NCBI GenBank assembly: GCA_902470835.1
Contig: CABRHR010000019.1
Coordinates: forward strand, 1-26,089
Length of the DNA: 26,089 nucleotides
Direction: 5' to 3'
From: an uncultured Collinsella sp.
GTDB taxonomy: Bacteria; Actinomycetota; Coriobacteriia; Coriobacteriales; Coriobacteriaceae
Numbering within the stretch: the stretch's first letter is position 1; each line of letters opens with the position of its first letter. The notes under the pieces are model-generated. The model saw only the letters and a list, made by a program, of their open reading frames with translations, searched no databases and was not told the origin of the DNA. The position numbers and the translations under genes are program-made. This document shows positions 15,075 to 25,682 of this stretch, piece after piece.

Positions 15075-16514
15075 ATGGCGAACAACCATACCGCGGGCGC
15101 TGCCGCCCGCACCTTCGCGCCCAGCGAGCTTTGCCAGCGCATGCTGGCCAAAACCAGCAAGGGCACCTGCGGTCCCTGCATCCTGTATCTTGAGGATGGG
15201 ACCATTTTTTATGGACGTGCATGCGGCGCCGAGGGCACCGCGACCGGCGAAGTCTGCTTCAACACCTCGCTCGAGGGCTACTTTGAGGTCATGACCGACC
15301 CGAGTTATGCCGGCCAAATCGTAACCATGACCTATCCGCAGATCGGCAACTACGGTATCGACGAGACCGACGTCCAGTCGGCCTTCCCCGGCGACGACGT
15401 GCGCCCTACGAGCGCTCCGGCTATGCGCGGCATGATCGTTCGCGACATGTGCGCCACGCCTTCTAACTGGCGCTCGGCCGTCAGCGTGCCGGAGTACCTG
15501 CGCGCTCACGGCATCGTCGCTATCGAGGGTGTCGACACCCGCGCTCTGGTACGCCATCTGCGCGACAATGGTTCCAAGATGGGCATTATCTCGACCGAGA
15601 TCTTCGACGTCGACGAGCTTGCCGAGCGTCTGGCCGCAGCGCCCACGCTGGTAGGCGAGAACCTGGTGAAGACCGTAAGTTGCCCCGCGCCTCACGAGTT
15701 TGTGGCCGCCGACCTGCCTGCCACGCATGACTTTGCACTTGCGGTTGCCGCTCCTGCCCGTCACAAAGTGGTCGCCTACGACTGCGGCGTCAAGCGCGGC
15801 ATTCTGGAGGGCCTCGTCCGCGCCGGCTGCGACCTTACTGTCGTGCCGTGGGATACGCCTGCCCAGCAGGTGCTCGACATGAATCCCGATGGCGTCTTTT
15901 TGTCCAATGGCCCCGGCGACCCCGACGCCGTGGTGGAGACCTACGAGCAGGTGCAGCAGCTGATCGGCAAGGTGCCGGTCTTTGGCATTTGCCTGGGTCA
16001 TCAGATGATCAGTCTGGCCTGCGGCGCCCAGATGGAAAAGCTTAAGTTCGGTCACCGTGGTGGCAACCAGCCGGTCATGAACCTGGTAAGCCGTCGCGTG
16101 GAGATCACCGCGCAAAACCATGGCTTTGGCCTGCTGTTCCCCAGCTTGGGCAAGCTTGTCCCCGAGCTTTCCGGCGGCGAGACCGAGCACGCTGCCAACG
16201 GCGACCTGCGCGTCTGGGTCCGCCGCGGTATCGCGCCGGTCGTGATGAACGAGCGCTTTGGCCGTATTCGCCTGACGCACTTGAATCTCAATGACGGTAC
16301 CGCCGAGGGCATTCAGCTGCTCGACGCGCCGTGTTTCTCGGTCCAGTACCATCCCGAGGCCTCGCCCGGCCCCACCGATGCCCACTATCTTTTTACCGCC
16401 TTTACGCGACTCATGGACGGCGAGGAGAACTACCTGGACATCGATACCGCCAAGGACCGCCTGGCTGGCTGGAATTTCGCCGAGACCGCCGCGACCGAGA
16501 CCGAGGAGAACTAA
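15075..16514 (+). CDS. carA: Carbamoyl-phosphate synthase small (glutaminase) subunit
   Basis: CarA (479 residues) hydrolyses glutamine and channels ammonia to CarB for carbamoyl phosphate synthesis. The N-terminal domain has EDGTIFYGRACGAEGTATGE and FNTSLEGYFEVMTDPSYAGQ. The class I amidotransferase domain has GICLGHQ with catalytic Cys306, and HPE with His426 and Glu428. It is about 100 residues longer than the common 380: about 30 extra at the N-terminus, about 25-30 inserted between the AQNHGF and HLNLNDGTAEG blocks, and extra at the C-terminus. The ATG at 15075 follows AAGGAG by 4 bases; an in-frame GTG at 15054 lies inside the PyrR hairpin and is rejected. carB starts one base after its stop. 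Confidence 0.96.
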   Translation: MANNHTAGAAARTFAPSELCQRMLAKTSKGTCGPCILYLEDGTIFYGRACGAEGTATGEVCFNTSLEGYFEVMTDPSYAGQIVTMTYPQIGNYGIDETDVQSAFPGDDVRPTSAPAMRGMIVRDMCATPSNWRSAVSVPEYLRAHGIVAIEGVDTRALVRHLRDNGSKMGIISTEIFDVDELAERLAAAPTLVGENLVKTVSCPAPHEFVAADLPATHDFALAVAAPARHKVVAYDCGVKRGILEGLVRAGCDLTVVPWDTPAQQVLDMNPDGVFLSNGPGDPDAVVETYEQVQQLIGKVPVFGICLGHQMISLACGAQMEKLKFGHRGGNQPVMNLVSRRVEITAQNHGFGLLFPSLGKLVPELSGGETEHAANGDLRVWVRRGIAPVVMNERFGRIRLTHLNLNDGTAEGIQLLDAPCFSVQYHPEASPGPTDAHYLFTAFTRLMDGEENYLDIDTAKDRLAGWNFAETAATETEEN

Positions 16515-16515
16515 C

Positions 16516-19830
<3,315 letters not shown>

Positions 19831-19841
19831 TTGACCTGGCC

Positions 19842-19926
19842 GGCCGGGGCGGGAGCCGGACACTTTCTCTCGGAAACTGGGCTTCGCGAAGTTTTCCGAG
19901 AGAAAGGACCGCCTCCCGCCCCGGCC
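19842..19926. repeat. Large palindrome A downstream of carB
   Basis: Outer arms 19842-19855 and 19913-19926 are a perfect 14-bp GC-rich inverted repeat. Inside it, CTTTCTCTCGGAA (19863-19875) pairs with its complement at 19894-19906, and the tip contains the palindrome CTTCGCGAAG (19882-19891). It starts 11 bases after the carB stop and may stop or stabilise the carAB transcript, although no T-tract follows. Confidence 0.85.
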
Positions 19927-19982
19927 TGCGGTGACTCGGGTGCACCGTGTGCTGCCGAAGGGGCTTTGTGCGATGACTAGGG

Positions 19983-20048
19983 CTGAATAAAAAGTGAGTG
20001 TGGGCCCTGCCGTTCGTTCGAACGACAGGGCCCACACTAATAATTCAG
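19983..20048. repeat. Palindrome B
   Basis: A perfect 13-bp inverted repeat (AGTGTGGGCCCTG at 19997-20009 with 20026-20038) has an inner CGTTC/GAACG stem (20011-20015 with 20020-20024). It is flanked further out by CTGAAT and ATTCAG (19983-19988 with 20043-20048). On the minus strand the core is followed by a TTTTT run, so it would look like a terminator for that direction, although no minus-strand gene feeds it. Confidence 0.8.
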
Positions 20049-20082
20049 CAAACGTACGTCATAGCAATTCCCGGTAGGTCGA

Positions 20083-20174
20083 GGGTGCCCCGCGGCGGTC
20101 TGGTGTTTTCATCTGAACGACTTTGCGAAGCAACCGGAGTGAAGATGAAAACACCAGACCGCCGCGGGGCACCC
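20083..20174. repeat. Palindrome C: perfect 32-bp inverted repeat upstream of purE
   Basis: Arms 20083-20114 and 20143-20174 are exact reverse complements over 32 bases, with a 28-base loop. The arms begin GGGTGCCCCGCGG and end GTTTTCATCT. The loop contains ACTTTGCGAAGC (20120-20131), which matches ACTTCGCGAAGC at the tip of palindrome A (minus strand) in 11 of 12 bases. No T-tract follows. This is very long for a bacterial terminator and could form a cruciform in DNA or an RNase III-sensitive hairpin in RNA. Confidence 0.92.
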
Positions 20175-20175
20175 G

Positions 20176-20216
20176 CAGACCGCAGGGACGGGAGCAGCTA
20201 TACTACTCTCAGTAGT
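20176..20216 (+). promoter_or_regulatory. Candidate purE promoter with a dyad at the -10
   Basis: TATACT (20199-20204) is a good -10; the -35 position (CAGACC, 20176-20181) is weak. A perfect dyad, ACTACT-CTC-AGTAGT (20202-20216), overlaps the -10 and the expected start site, where a bound repressor would block transcription. The same -10 hexamer next to a dyad is seen before purA, though the dyads differ. Confidence 0.4.
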
Positions 20217-20267
20217 TAAGGGTCGCGGATCCGCCGCGTCACCGCTCTCAACAGGAGGTCTTTGTTT

Positions 20268-20732
20268 ATGGCAGATCAAAAGCCGGTTGTCGGGATCATC
20301 ATGGGTTCCAAGTCCGATCTGGGCGTTATGGAAGGCTGCACCGCCGAGCTCGAGGCGCTGGGCGTGCCCTATGAGCTCGTGATTGCAAGCGCGCACCGCA
20401 CGCCGGCGAAGGTCCATGAGTGGGCTTCGACTGCTGCCGATCGCGGTATCAAAGTGATTATCGCTGCCGCCGGCAAGGCCGCTCACCTGGGTGGTGTCGT
20501 GGCCGCCTTTACGCCGCTGCCGGTTATCGGTGTGCCTATGAAGACGAGTGACCTGGGCGGCATGGATTCGCTGCTGTCGATGGTGCAGATGCCTTCGGGC
20601 GTGCCCGTGGCCTGCGTTGCCATCAACGGCGCCAAGAATGCCGCCATCTACGCCACGCAGATTCTGGGCGCTTGCGACCCCGAGTACCGCAAGGTTATCG
20701 AGAAGATGAAGCAGGAGATGGCCGACGCCTAG
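20268..20732 (+). CDS. purE: N5-carboxyaminoimidazole ribonucleotide mutase
   Basis: PurE (154 residues) converts N5-CAIR to CAIR in purine synthesis, in organisms that also use PurK. VGIIMGSKSDLGVM (phosphate-binding loop) and IASAHRTP hold the active-site Ser, Asp and His. The remaining core, IIAAAGKAAHLGGVVAAFTPLPVIGVP and SLLSMVQMPSGVPVA, fits the class I octameric enzyme. AAAGKAAHLGG differs from the common GAGGAAHLPG at a few positions. The ATG at 20268 follows AGGAGG by 9 bases. No purK is in the window. The sortase gene follows after 35 bases, probably on the same transcript. Confidence 0.96.
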   Translation: MADQKPVVGIIMGSKSDLGVMEGCTAELEALGVPYELVIASAHRTPAKVHEWASTAADRGIKVIIAAAGKAAHLGGVVAAFTPLPVIGVPMKTSDLGGMDSLLSMVQMPSGVPVACVAINGAKNAAIYATQILGACDPEYRKVIEKMKQEMADA

Positions 20733-20767
20733 GCGTTCCGCCGTTTCATCGCAGTATAAGGAGAGCC

Positions 20768-21766
20768 ATGTCCGACTATCAGGGAAAACGATTCAAGGCT
20801 TCTCAGATTCCCGATCCATCGAAGCCGGGTGCTGCCCATGCGGCGCAGCAGGGTCGGGCATCCTCTCCTCAGCAGCCGCGCGCGCCGCGCTCCGTGACAC
20901 CGGCGACGCATCGTCGACAGGACGCGCCGGCCGCATATCGACCTTCATCTTATAGCACCGCTAAGAAGCCGCCCCGGTCTTCATCGCGTGCCACGCCGTC
21001 GGATTACACCGAGCCGCCACGTAAAAAGCGCCGCTCCATCATTCCTATTCTGCTTATTATCGTGGGCATCGGTCTGATTGTCGCCGCCGCCGCTATCTTT
21101 ATCAATGCACAGATTGGCTACAAGCATGCGAGCGAGTCGTATCAGAAAATCGAGAAGCAATATGTAAGCGATAAGGACGCCAGCGGCGTGCCGACTATCG
21201 ACTTCGATGCGCTTGCTCAGACAAACCCCGAGATTGTGGGTTGGATTTATGTGCCGGGAACCAACATCAACTATCCCGTGGTGCAGACCAACAACAACTC
21301 CAAATACCTCAACACGCTGTTCGACGGTACGGCCAATGCATCTGGGGCCATTTTCCTGGATAGCGATGACACCGCGCCGGGAATGGTTGACCAGCAGACC
21401 ACGATCTACGGACACCATATGAACGATGGGTCGATGTTCAACGTGATTTCGGACACCACTGATCAGGCGACGTTTGATGGCATCGAGTTTGTGTATTACA
21501 TCACACGGGATGCTACGTATAAGCTGCGACCGCTGGCGACCAAGGTGGTCGAGGACACGTATGCCAAGGCGCGCACGCCCAATTTTGAGGGCGATGACGG
21601 GCTCAAGAACTACCTGTCCGAGATGCTCGACGGTGCTTCGGCAGTGGCGAGTGATGCCACCGATCGTGCCGCTTCGGCAACCAAGGTCGTGACGCTTGTG
21701 ACCTGTCGCTCGCTGTCATTTAGCAATACGCGCGCCGTCATGGTGCTCACACCGGCCGAGGAATAG
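20768..21766 (+). CDS. srtB: Class B sortase
   Basis: This is a 332-residue membrane-anchored transpeptidase. A long basic, Ser/Pro/Ala-rich cytoplasmic tail (1-88) precedes one membrane segment (about 91-113), then the extracellular sortase domain. Class B features include GWIYVPGTNINYPVVQTNNNSKYL given here as GWIYVPGT and NYPVVQ, then GAIFLD and IYGHHMNDGSMF with His216. TLVTC has Cys313, and SNTRAVMV has Arg322. The His-Cys-Arg triad is complete. Class B enzymes attach particular surface proteins or assemble pilins; no substrate with a sorting signal is in the window. The ATG at 20768 follows AAGGAG. The unusually long cytoplasmic tail is notable. Location after purE seems to reflect transcript sharing rather than function. 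Confidence 0.92.
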   Translation: MSDYQGKRFKASQIPDPSKPGAAHAAQQGRASSPQQPRAPRSVTPATHRRQDAPAAYRPSSYSTAKKPPRSSSRATPSDYTEPPRKKRRSIIPILLIIVGIGLIVAAAAIFINAQIGYKHASESYQKIEKQYVSDKDASGVPTIDFDALAQTNPEIVGWIYVPGTNINYPVVQTNNNSKYLNTLFDGTANASGAIFLDSDDTAPGMVDQQTTIYGHHMNDGSMFNVISDTTDQATFDGIEFVYYITRDATYKLRPLATKVVEDTYAKARTPNFEGDDGLKNYLSEMLDGASAVASDATDRAASATKVVTLVTCRSLSFSNTRAVMVLTPAEE

Positions 21767-21824
21767 ATTGTTGAGAGCAGCCCGTCCCAAATGAGCTGCT
21801 CGATGACGGTAAAAGGGAGAAATG

Positions 21825-22241
21825 ATGCTTGAGAATGGCAAAACGATGCCTTCGGTTGATGCTTGGCTGCGCGAGGCCAAGGCCGATGCTTCGGCGGCAG
21901 GCTGTGGGATGTATCTGACGCATAACGGCGTGGTGCGCGCGACGCCCAAGTCCGAGGTCCGCGGGATCGAAACCGATGGCGTAGCTCCCGGGCGCAGGGT
22001 GGGCGGCATGGTGTTCGGCTTCGATGCTCAGAAGGTGCAGGCTGCTATCGAGGCCACGCGCGCGATGCCGGGTATCGGCTATGTGCGCGTGTGGCTGGCA
22101 AGCGGTGAGCTTGCCGTAGGTGACGACATCATGCTCGTGCTCATCGGCGGGGACATTCGCCCGCACGTGGTCGATGCGCTGCAAGCGCTCGTTGGCACCA
22201 TCAAGAACGAATGCGTGAGTGAGGTCGAGCGCGAGGCATAG
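21825..22241 (+). CDS. MoaE-like protein (molybdopterin synthase large-subunit family)
   Basis: This is a 138-residue protein resembling MoaE, the subunit that converts precursor Z to molybdopterin with MoaD. Matching stretches are HNGVVRA after a short N-terminus, YVRVWLASGELAVGDDIMLVLIGGD, and the helix VDALQALVGTIKNE. The usual MoaE ending with a Trp-Lys-x-Glu (active-site Lys) is missing: the protein stops soon after IKNECVSEVEREA. It may be a divergent relative with another role. The second of two adjacent ATGs (21825) has GGGAG 5 bases upstream. No moaD or other cofactor gene is nearby. It is the last gene before a bidirectional terminator. Confidence 0.5.
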   Translation: MLENGKTMPSVDAWLREAKADASAAGCGMYLTHNGVVRATPKSEVRGIETDGVAPGRRVGGMVFGFDAQKVQAAIEATRAMPGIGYVRVWLASGELAVGDDIMLVLIGGDIRPHVVDALQALVGTIKNECVSEVEREA

Positions 22242-22271
22242 AGGCTTGCGTCGATAGAAGGCTCGTTTATA

Positions 22272-22310
22272 AAAATGCCCGCCGGTACGTGTGATACCGG
22301 CGGGCATTTT
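22272..22310. terminator. Bidirectional terminator between convergent genes
   Basis: A perfect 16-bp stem (22272-22287 with 22295-22310) has a 7-base loop. The stem ends in AAAA on the left and TTTT on the right, so it can terminate the purE-srtB-moaE-like transcript and the opposing CmpB-family gene. Confidence 0.93.
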
Positions 22311-22331
22311 GCGTTTTGGGCGCGGTTGGCG

Positions 22332-23561
22332 CTACACGCGCGTTGCATCCTTCGGGCTCATGGTCATGCTCTGGAAGCGGTTTTCCATGTACTCGTTATC
22401 GAAGTGCTCTCCGTAGAACTGTGCGACGGGAATGTCCGGCTCCGTGCCGTTGACGCGCTGGTACCAGTAGTCGAGCGACTGCAGCGTCATGACGCCGTCG
22501 ACCAGCATGATAATGGTAAAGATGACGGTGGCCGAGTAGCGGCTCTTCCAGGGGATCATGTTGATAAGCTTAAGCAGCCTCGGCAGCAGCAGCTTGATCC
22601 AGATGAGGCCGCCCAGGCCCCACAGGCAGGCGAAGCCCGTGCAGGTGCGTCCGCCCGTGAGGACCACGAGCGGGTCGGGCATACCGAACAGCGTTATGTG
22701 CGAGTAGCTCCACGAGACCACGCCAAACGCGGTCTGCATAAACCAGCCCACGAACACCTCAAAGCTGGCGCCGAGCAGGGCGCTCACCAGGAAAATGATG
22801 ATGGGGTTCTTTTTATAGAAGCGGTTGAGCACCATGGTCATGAGCACGGCGCCAAAGCCGTAGATGGGGCTGAAGGGGCCAAACAGCATACCGGCGCGGT
22901 CCTGGTAGACGCCCGGGTCGTCGACCGTCATGTGCCAGATGTCCTCGGCGATCAGGCCGAGTATGCAGCAGACAAAGAACACCCAGAACAGGTTGAAGTA
23001 GTTGAGCTTGATGTAGCCTTCGCCGGTTTCATCGCGCCCAAGCATGCCCTCGGCGGCGGCGTCGCGATCGAGCATCTCCTGCAGGCGGCGCTGCAGCTCG
23101 CGCTCCTGGCGCAGCGTGGGGTCGACGGTGGTCGAAAGCGCGACGAGGATGCCGAGCTGGATGGCAGGGCGAAGCAAGAAGGGCCCGATGCCCTGGAGCA
23201 TCACGTCAACCAAAAGCTCGACGACGGTAAACGCGATAAGGATATAGGACAGACGGGCGGCATTGCGGCGCTGGTTCTTGATGAGGTCCAGGCCAAAGAT
23301 GATCAGGATAACGGCGCTTGCCGCAGAGAGCATGATGCCGGCGACGATAAGGCCGACCGCGACGAGCGTGTTGTCGCCGAGCTTGGCGGCGGCGTTGCCG
23401 TTGATGAGTGCGGCGATGACCTGCCACATAAAGGCGCCGACCGAAGGGAGCGTGCCCACGCCGGACAGGATGCATAGGACGGCGTACACCTTAATGATGA
23501 GGGGGATCTTCTTGACCTCCGTGGCGCTGGGGACGCTGGGGTCGAGTTCGTTTCGATCCAT
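22332..23561 (-). CDS. Putative ABC transporter permease, CmpB family (PF06541-type)
   Basis: This is a 409-residue multi-span membrane protein. The N-terminal part (about 20-140) has about four membrane segments, followed by a charged region (RQERELQRRLQEMLDRDAAAEG). The C-terminal half begins with FNLFWVFFVCCILGLIAEDIW. It includes GMLFGPFSPIYGFGAVL and a later WSYS, the pattern of the CmpB-type family (PF06541: conserved E, RG.L.GP..PIYG, W.YS). The family name says permease, but transport has not been shown for most members. The ATG at 23561 follows AAAGG by 6 bases; the frame is open for 59 codons upstream, but that part lacks a site and looks like intergenic sequence. It converges on the moaE-like gene and diverges from purF. 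Confidence 0.8.
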   Translation of the reverse strand: MDRNELDPSVPSATEVKKIPLIIKVYAVLCILSGVGTLPSVGAFMWQVIAALINGNAAAKLGDNTLVAVGLIVAGIMLSAASAVILIIFGLDLIKNQRRNAARLSYILIAFTVVELLVDVMLQGIGPFLLRPAIQLGILVALSTTVDPTLRQERELQRRLQEMLDRDAAAEGMLGRDETGEGYIKLNYFNLFWVFFVCCILGLIAEDIWHMTVDDPGVYQDRAGMLFGPFSPIYGFGAVLMTMVLNRFYKKNPIIIFLVSALLGASFEVFVGWFMQTAFGVVSWSYSHITLFGMPDPLVVLTGGRTCTGFACLWGLGGLIWIKLLLPRLLKLINMIPWKSRYSATVIFTIIMLVDGVMTLQSLDYWYQRVNGTEPDIPVAQFYGEHFDNEYMENRFQSMTMSPKDATRV

Positions 23562-23855
23562 ACATAACCTTTCTCGTTTTGCTGTAGGTACAAGGATACG
23601 CCGCCGACCTGCCAAAAGACAGGACGAACGTCCCAATTGCAACAATGCAAGCCCCAACGGCGGGCGAGACGCGTCGCAACGGAAGTATGCGGGATCGTCG
23701 GCCCCGAGGCGGTTGCCCAATAAAATGTTTGGCTGCAAAACGGATTATAAGCTCGGTGGGCTTTTAAAAAGCGCTGTTCATGCGCGGGAGTGCTTGTCTT
23801 GCCGTGCGTATAATAGGGCAGGTAACGCCAAATAACGAGGCTCTGAGGGGATGCC
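23562..23855. other. Divergent intergenic region between the CmpB-family gene and purF
   Basis: These 294 bases hold no supported gene. TATAAT (23809-23814) lies 41 bases before purF and is a perfect -10 on the plus strand, but no consensus -35 stands at 16-18 bases. The purF leader is short. No purine riboswitch was recognised. No clear promoter for the minus-strand gene was found. Confidence 0.5.
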
Positions 23856-25526
23856 ATGTCTCAAGAAACCATCCACGCGGCCGAGCGCGCCGCGGGACAG
23901 GTGAAGACCATGTCGACGTATGATCCGGACTCCGACCAGCTGCATGAGGAATGCGGCATTTTTGGTGTGTGGGCACCCGATCGTGATGTGGCTCGACTGA
24001 CGTACTTTGGTCTGCGCGCGCTGCAGCATCGCGGCCAGGAATCGGCGGGAATCGCCGTGGGTGATGGCGGCACGGTTATGGTCCGCAAGGATCTGGGCCT
24101 GCTCGACCGCGTGTTCTCCAACGCCGACCTGTCGACGCTCTCCGGCCAGCTGGCCGTGGGCCACGTGCGCTATGGCACTGCCGGTGCCAAGAGCTGGGAA
24201 GCCTCGCAGCCGCATCTCTCCACCATCAACAGCGTCATTATCGCGCTTGCTCACAACGGCACTCTGGTCAACACCGACGAGCTGCGCCGCCAGCTGATCG
24301 AGCTGGGCGTGCCGTTCCTCTCCAATTCGGATTCCGAGGTCGCGACCAAGCTTATCGGCTACTTTACTCAGCGTACAGGCCATCTGCGCGAGGGCATTCG
24401 CAAGACCATGGAGCTCGTGCGCGGCGGCTACGCCATGACGCTCATCAACGAGCAGGCACTCTACGCATTCCGCGATCCGCACGGCATTCGCCCGCTCGTG
24501 CTGGGCAAGCTGGTGGACGAGGGTCTGGACCAGGCCGATGCCGCATCCGTTTCGCAGCTGCCCTCGCAAGACGGCGCCGCGACGGTCGACTCCGCCGTCC
24601 ATGTCACGCGCGCCGGCGGCTGGGTCGTTGCTTCCGAGACCTGCGCACTCGACATCGTGGGTGCCGAGTACGTCCGTGACGTCCGTCCCGGCGAGATCTT
24701 GCGCATCAGCGCCGAGGGTCTGGTATCCGAGCAGGGCGTGCCTGCAGCCGAAGAGCCCGCAAACTGCATCTTTGAGCAGGTCTACTTTGCCCGCCCCGAC
24801 TCCATCATGAACGGCAAGAGCGTATATGCCTGCCGTTACGACATGGGTCGTCAGCTGGCACACGAAGAGCCCGTCGAGGCCGACCTGGTCATCGGCGTGC
24901 CCGACTCCGGCCTGCCGCCTGCGGAGGGCTATTCGCACGAGAGCGGCATTCCCTTTGGCGAGGGCCTCATCAAGAACCGTTACGTGGGCCGTACGTTTAT
25001 CGAGCCTACGCAGGAGTTGCGCGCCATGGGCGTGCGCATGAAGCTTAACCCGCTGCGCGACAACATCGAGGGCAAGCGCCTGGTCGTCATCGACGACTCC
25101 ATCGTGCGCGGCACCACCATGGTGCAGCTCGTCAAGATGCTGCGCAACGCTGGCGCCAAGGAGATTCATATCCGCATCAACTCGCCCGAGGTCATCTGGC
25201 CGTGCTTCTACGGTATCGATACTGACGTGCAGTCGCAGCTTATCAGCGCCAACAAAACGGTCGACGAGATTTGCGAGTACATTGGCGCCGATTCGCTGGC
25301 TTTCCTTTCGGTCGAGGGCCTGCTTAAGGTCATGCCCAAGGGCGGTTACTGCGATGCGTGCTTTACCGGCCGCTACCCCGTGGCGATTCCCGAGAGCTTT
25401 GGCCGCGACAAGTTCATGGAGGGCTTTAAGCCTCGCAACCTGGACAAACCGCTGCACGTTGACGACGACGCCGTGGTCGAGAAATACGACGACCGCAGCT
25501 GGGAAGAGGAGCACGGCGAGGCCTAA
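23856..25526 (+). CDS. purF: Amidophosphoribosyltransferase
   Basis: PurF (556 residues) makes phosphoribosylamine from PRPP and glutamine, the first committed purine step. Catalytic Cys33 in HEECGIFGVW must be exposed by removal of a 32-residue propeptide, longer than the 11 of Bacillus PurF. LRALQHRGQESAGIA and VGHVRYGT are glutaminase blocks. The PRPP loop is VVIDDSIVRGTTM (410-422). Cys304, Cys450, Cys499 and Cys502 (YCDAC) match the four iron-sulfur cluster ligands of the Bacillus-type enzyme. About 35 residues (220-255) are inserted between LGKL and VVASETCALD. GAGGGG precedes the ATG. purM follows after 156 bases. Confidence 0.97.
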   Translation: MSQETIHAAERAAGQVKTMSTYDPDSDQLHEECGIFGVWAPDRDVARLTYFGLRALQHRGQESAGIAVGDGGTVMVRKDLGLLDRVFSNADLSTLSGQLAVGHVRYGTAGAKSWEASQPHLSTINSVIIALAHNGTLVNTDELRRQLIELGVPFLSNSDSEVATKLIGYFTQRTGHLREGIRKTMELVRGGYAMTLINEQALYAFRDPHGIRPLVLGKLVDEGLDQADAASVSQLPSQDGAATVDSAVHVTRAGGWVVASETCALDIVGAEYVRDVRPGEILRISAEGLVSEQGVPAAEEPANCIFEQVYFARPDSIMNGKSVYACRYDMGRQLAHEEPVEADLVIGVPDSGLPPAEGYSHESGIPFGEGLIKNRYVGRTFIEPTQELRAMGVRMKLNPLRDNIEGKRLVVIDDSIVRGTTMVQLVKMLRNAGAKEIHIRINSPEVIWPCFYGIDTDVQSQLISANKTVDEICEYIGADSLAFLSVEGLLKVMPKGGYCDACFTGRYPVAIPESFGRDKFMEGFKPRNLDKPLHVDDDAVVEKYDDRSWEEEHGEA

Positions 25527-25556
25527 AACCTGCCATGTAGGGACAGGTTTATTTTG
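25526..25556 (+). terminator. Possible terminator after purF
   Basis: AAACCTG (25526-25532) pairs with CAGGTTT (25544-25550), with an 11-base loop, and ATTTTGG follows. The stem is short, so termination may be partial, leaving read-through to purM. Confidence 0.5.
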
Positions 25557-25587
25557 GTAGGTTTTACCTGCTGTTTTGTTGATATGA

Positions 25588-25614
25588 CGGCGTGTGCTGT
25601 TATGGCACACGCCG
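25588..25614. other. Hairpin in the purF-purM gap
   Basis: Perfect 10-bp inverted repeat: arm CGGCGTGTGC (25588-25597) with 25605-25614 and a 7-base loop. No T-tract follows on either strand. It lies 68 bases before purM and could be an operator or an mRNA stability element. Confidence 0.45.
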
Positions 25615-25682
25615 AAATGAACGCAACTATGAGCACCGTTTGGCGCCCGCGCGGCGGACGGTAGTGGGAGAGGAAGGCTCAG

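Noticed and set aside
19983..20048. Palindrome B as the terminator of carAB
   Set aside because: The T-run is on the minus-strand side; on the plus strand only TAATAATTC follows.
23562..23855. Purine riboswitch upstream of purF
   Set aside because: The TATAAT leaves only about 35 bases of leader, and no three-way-junction pattern was found.
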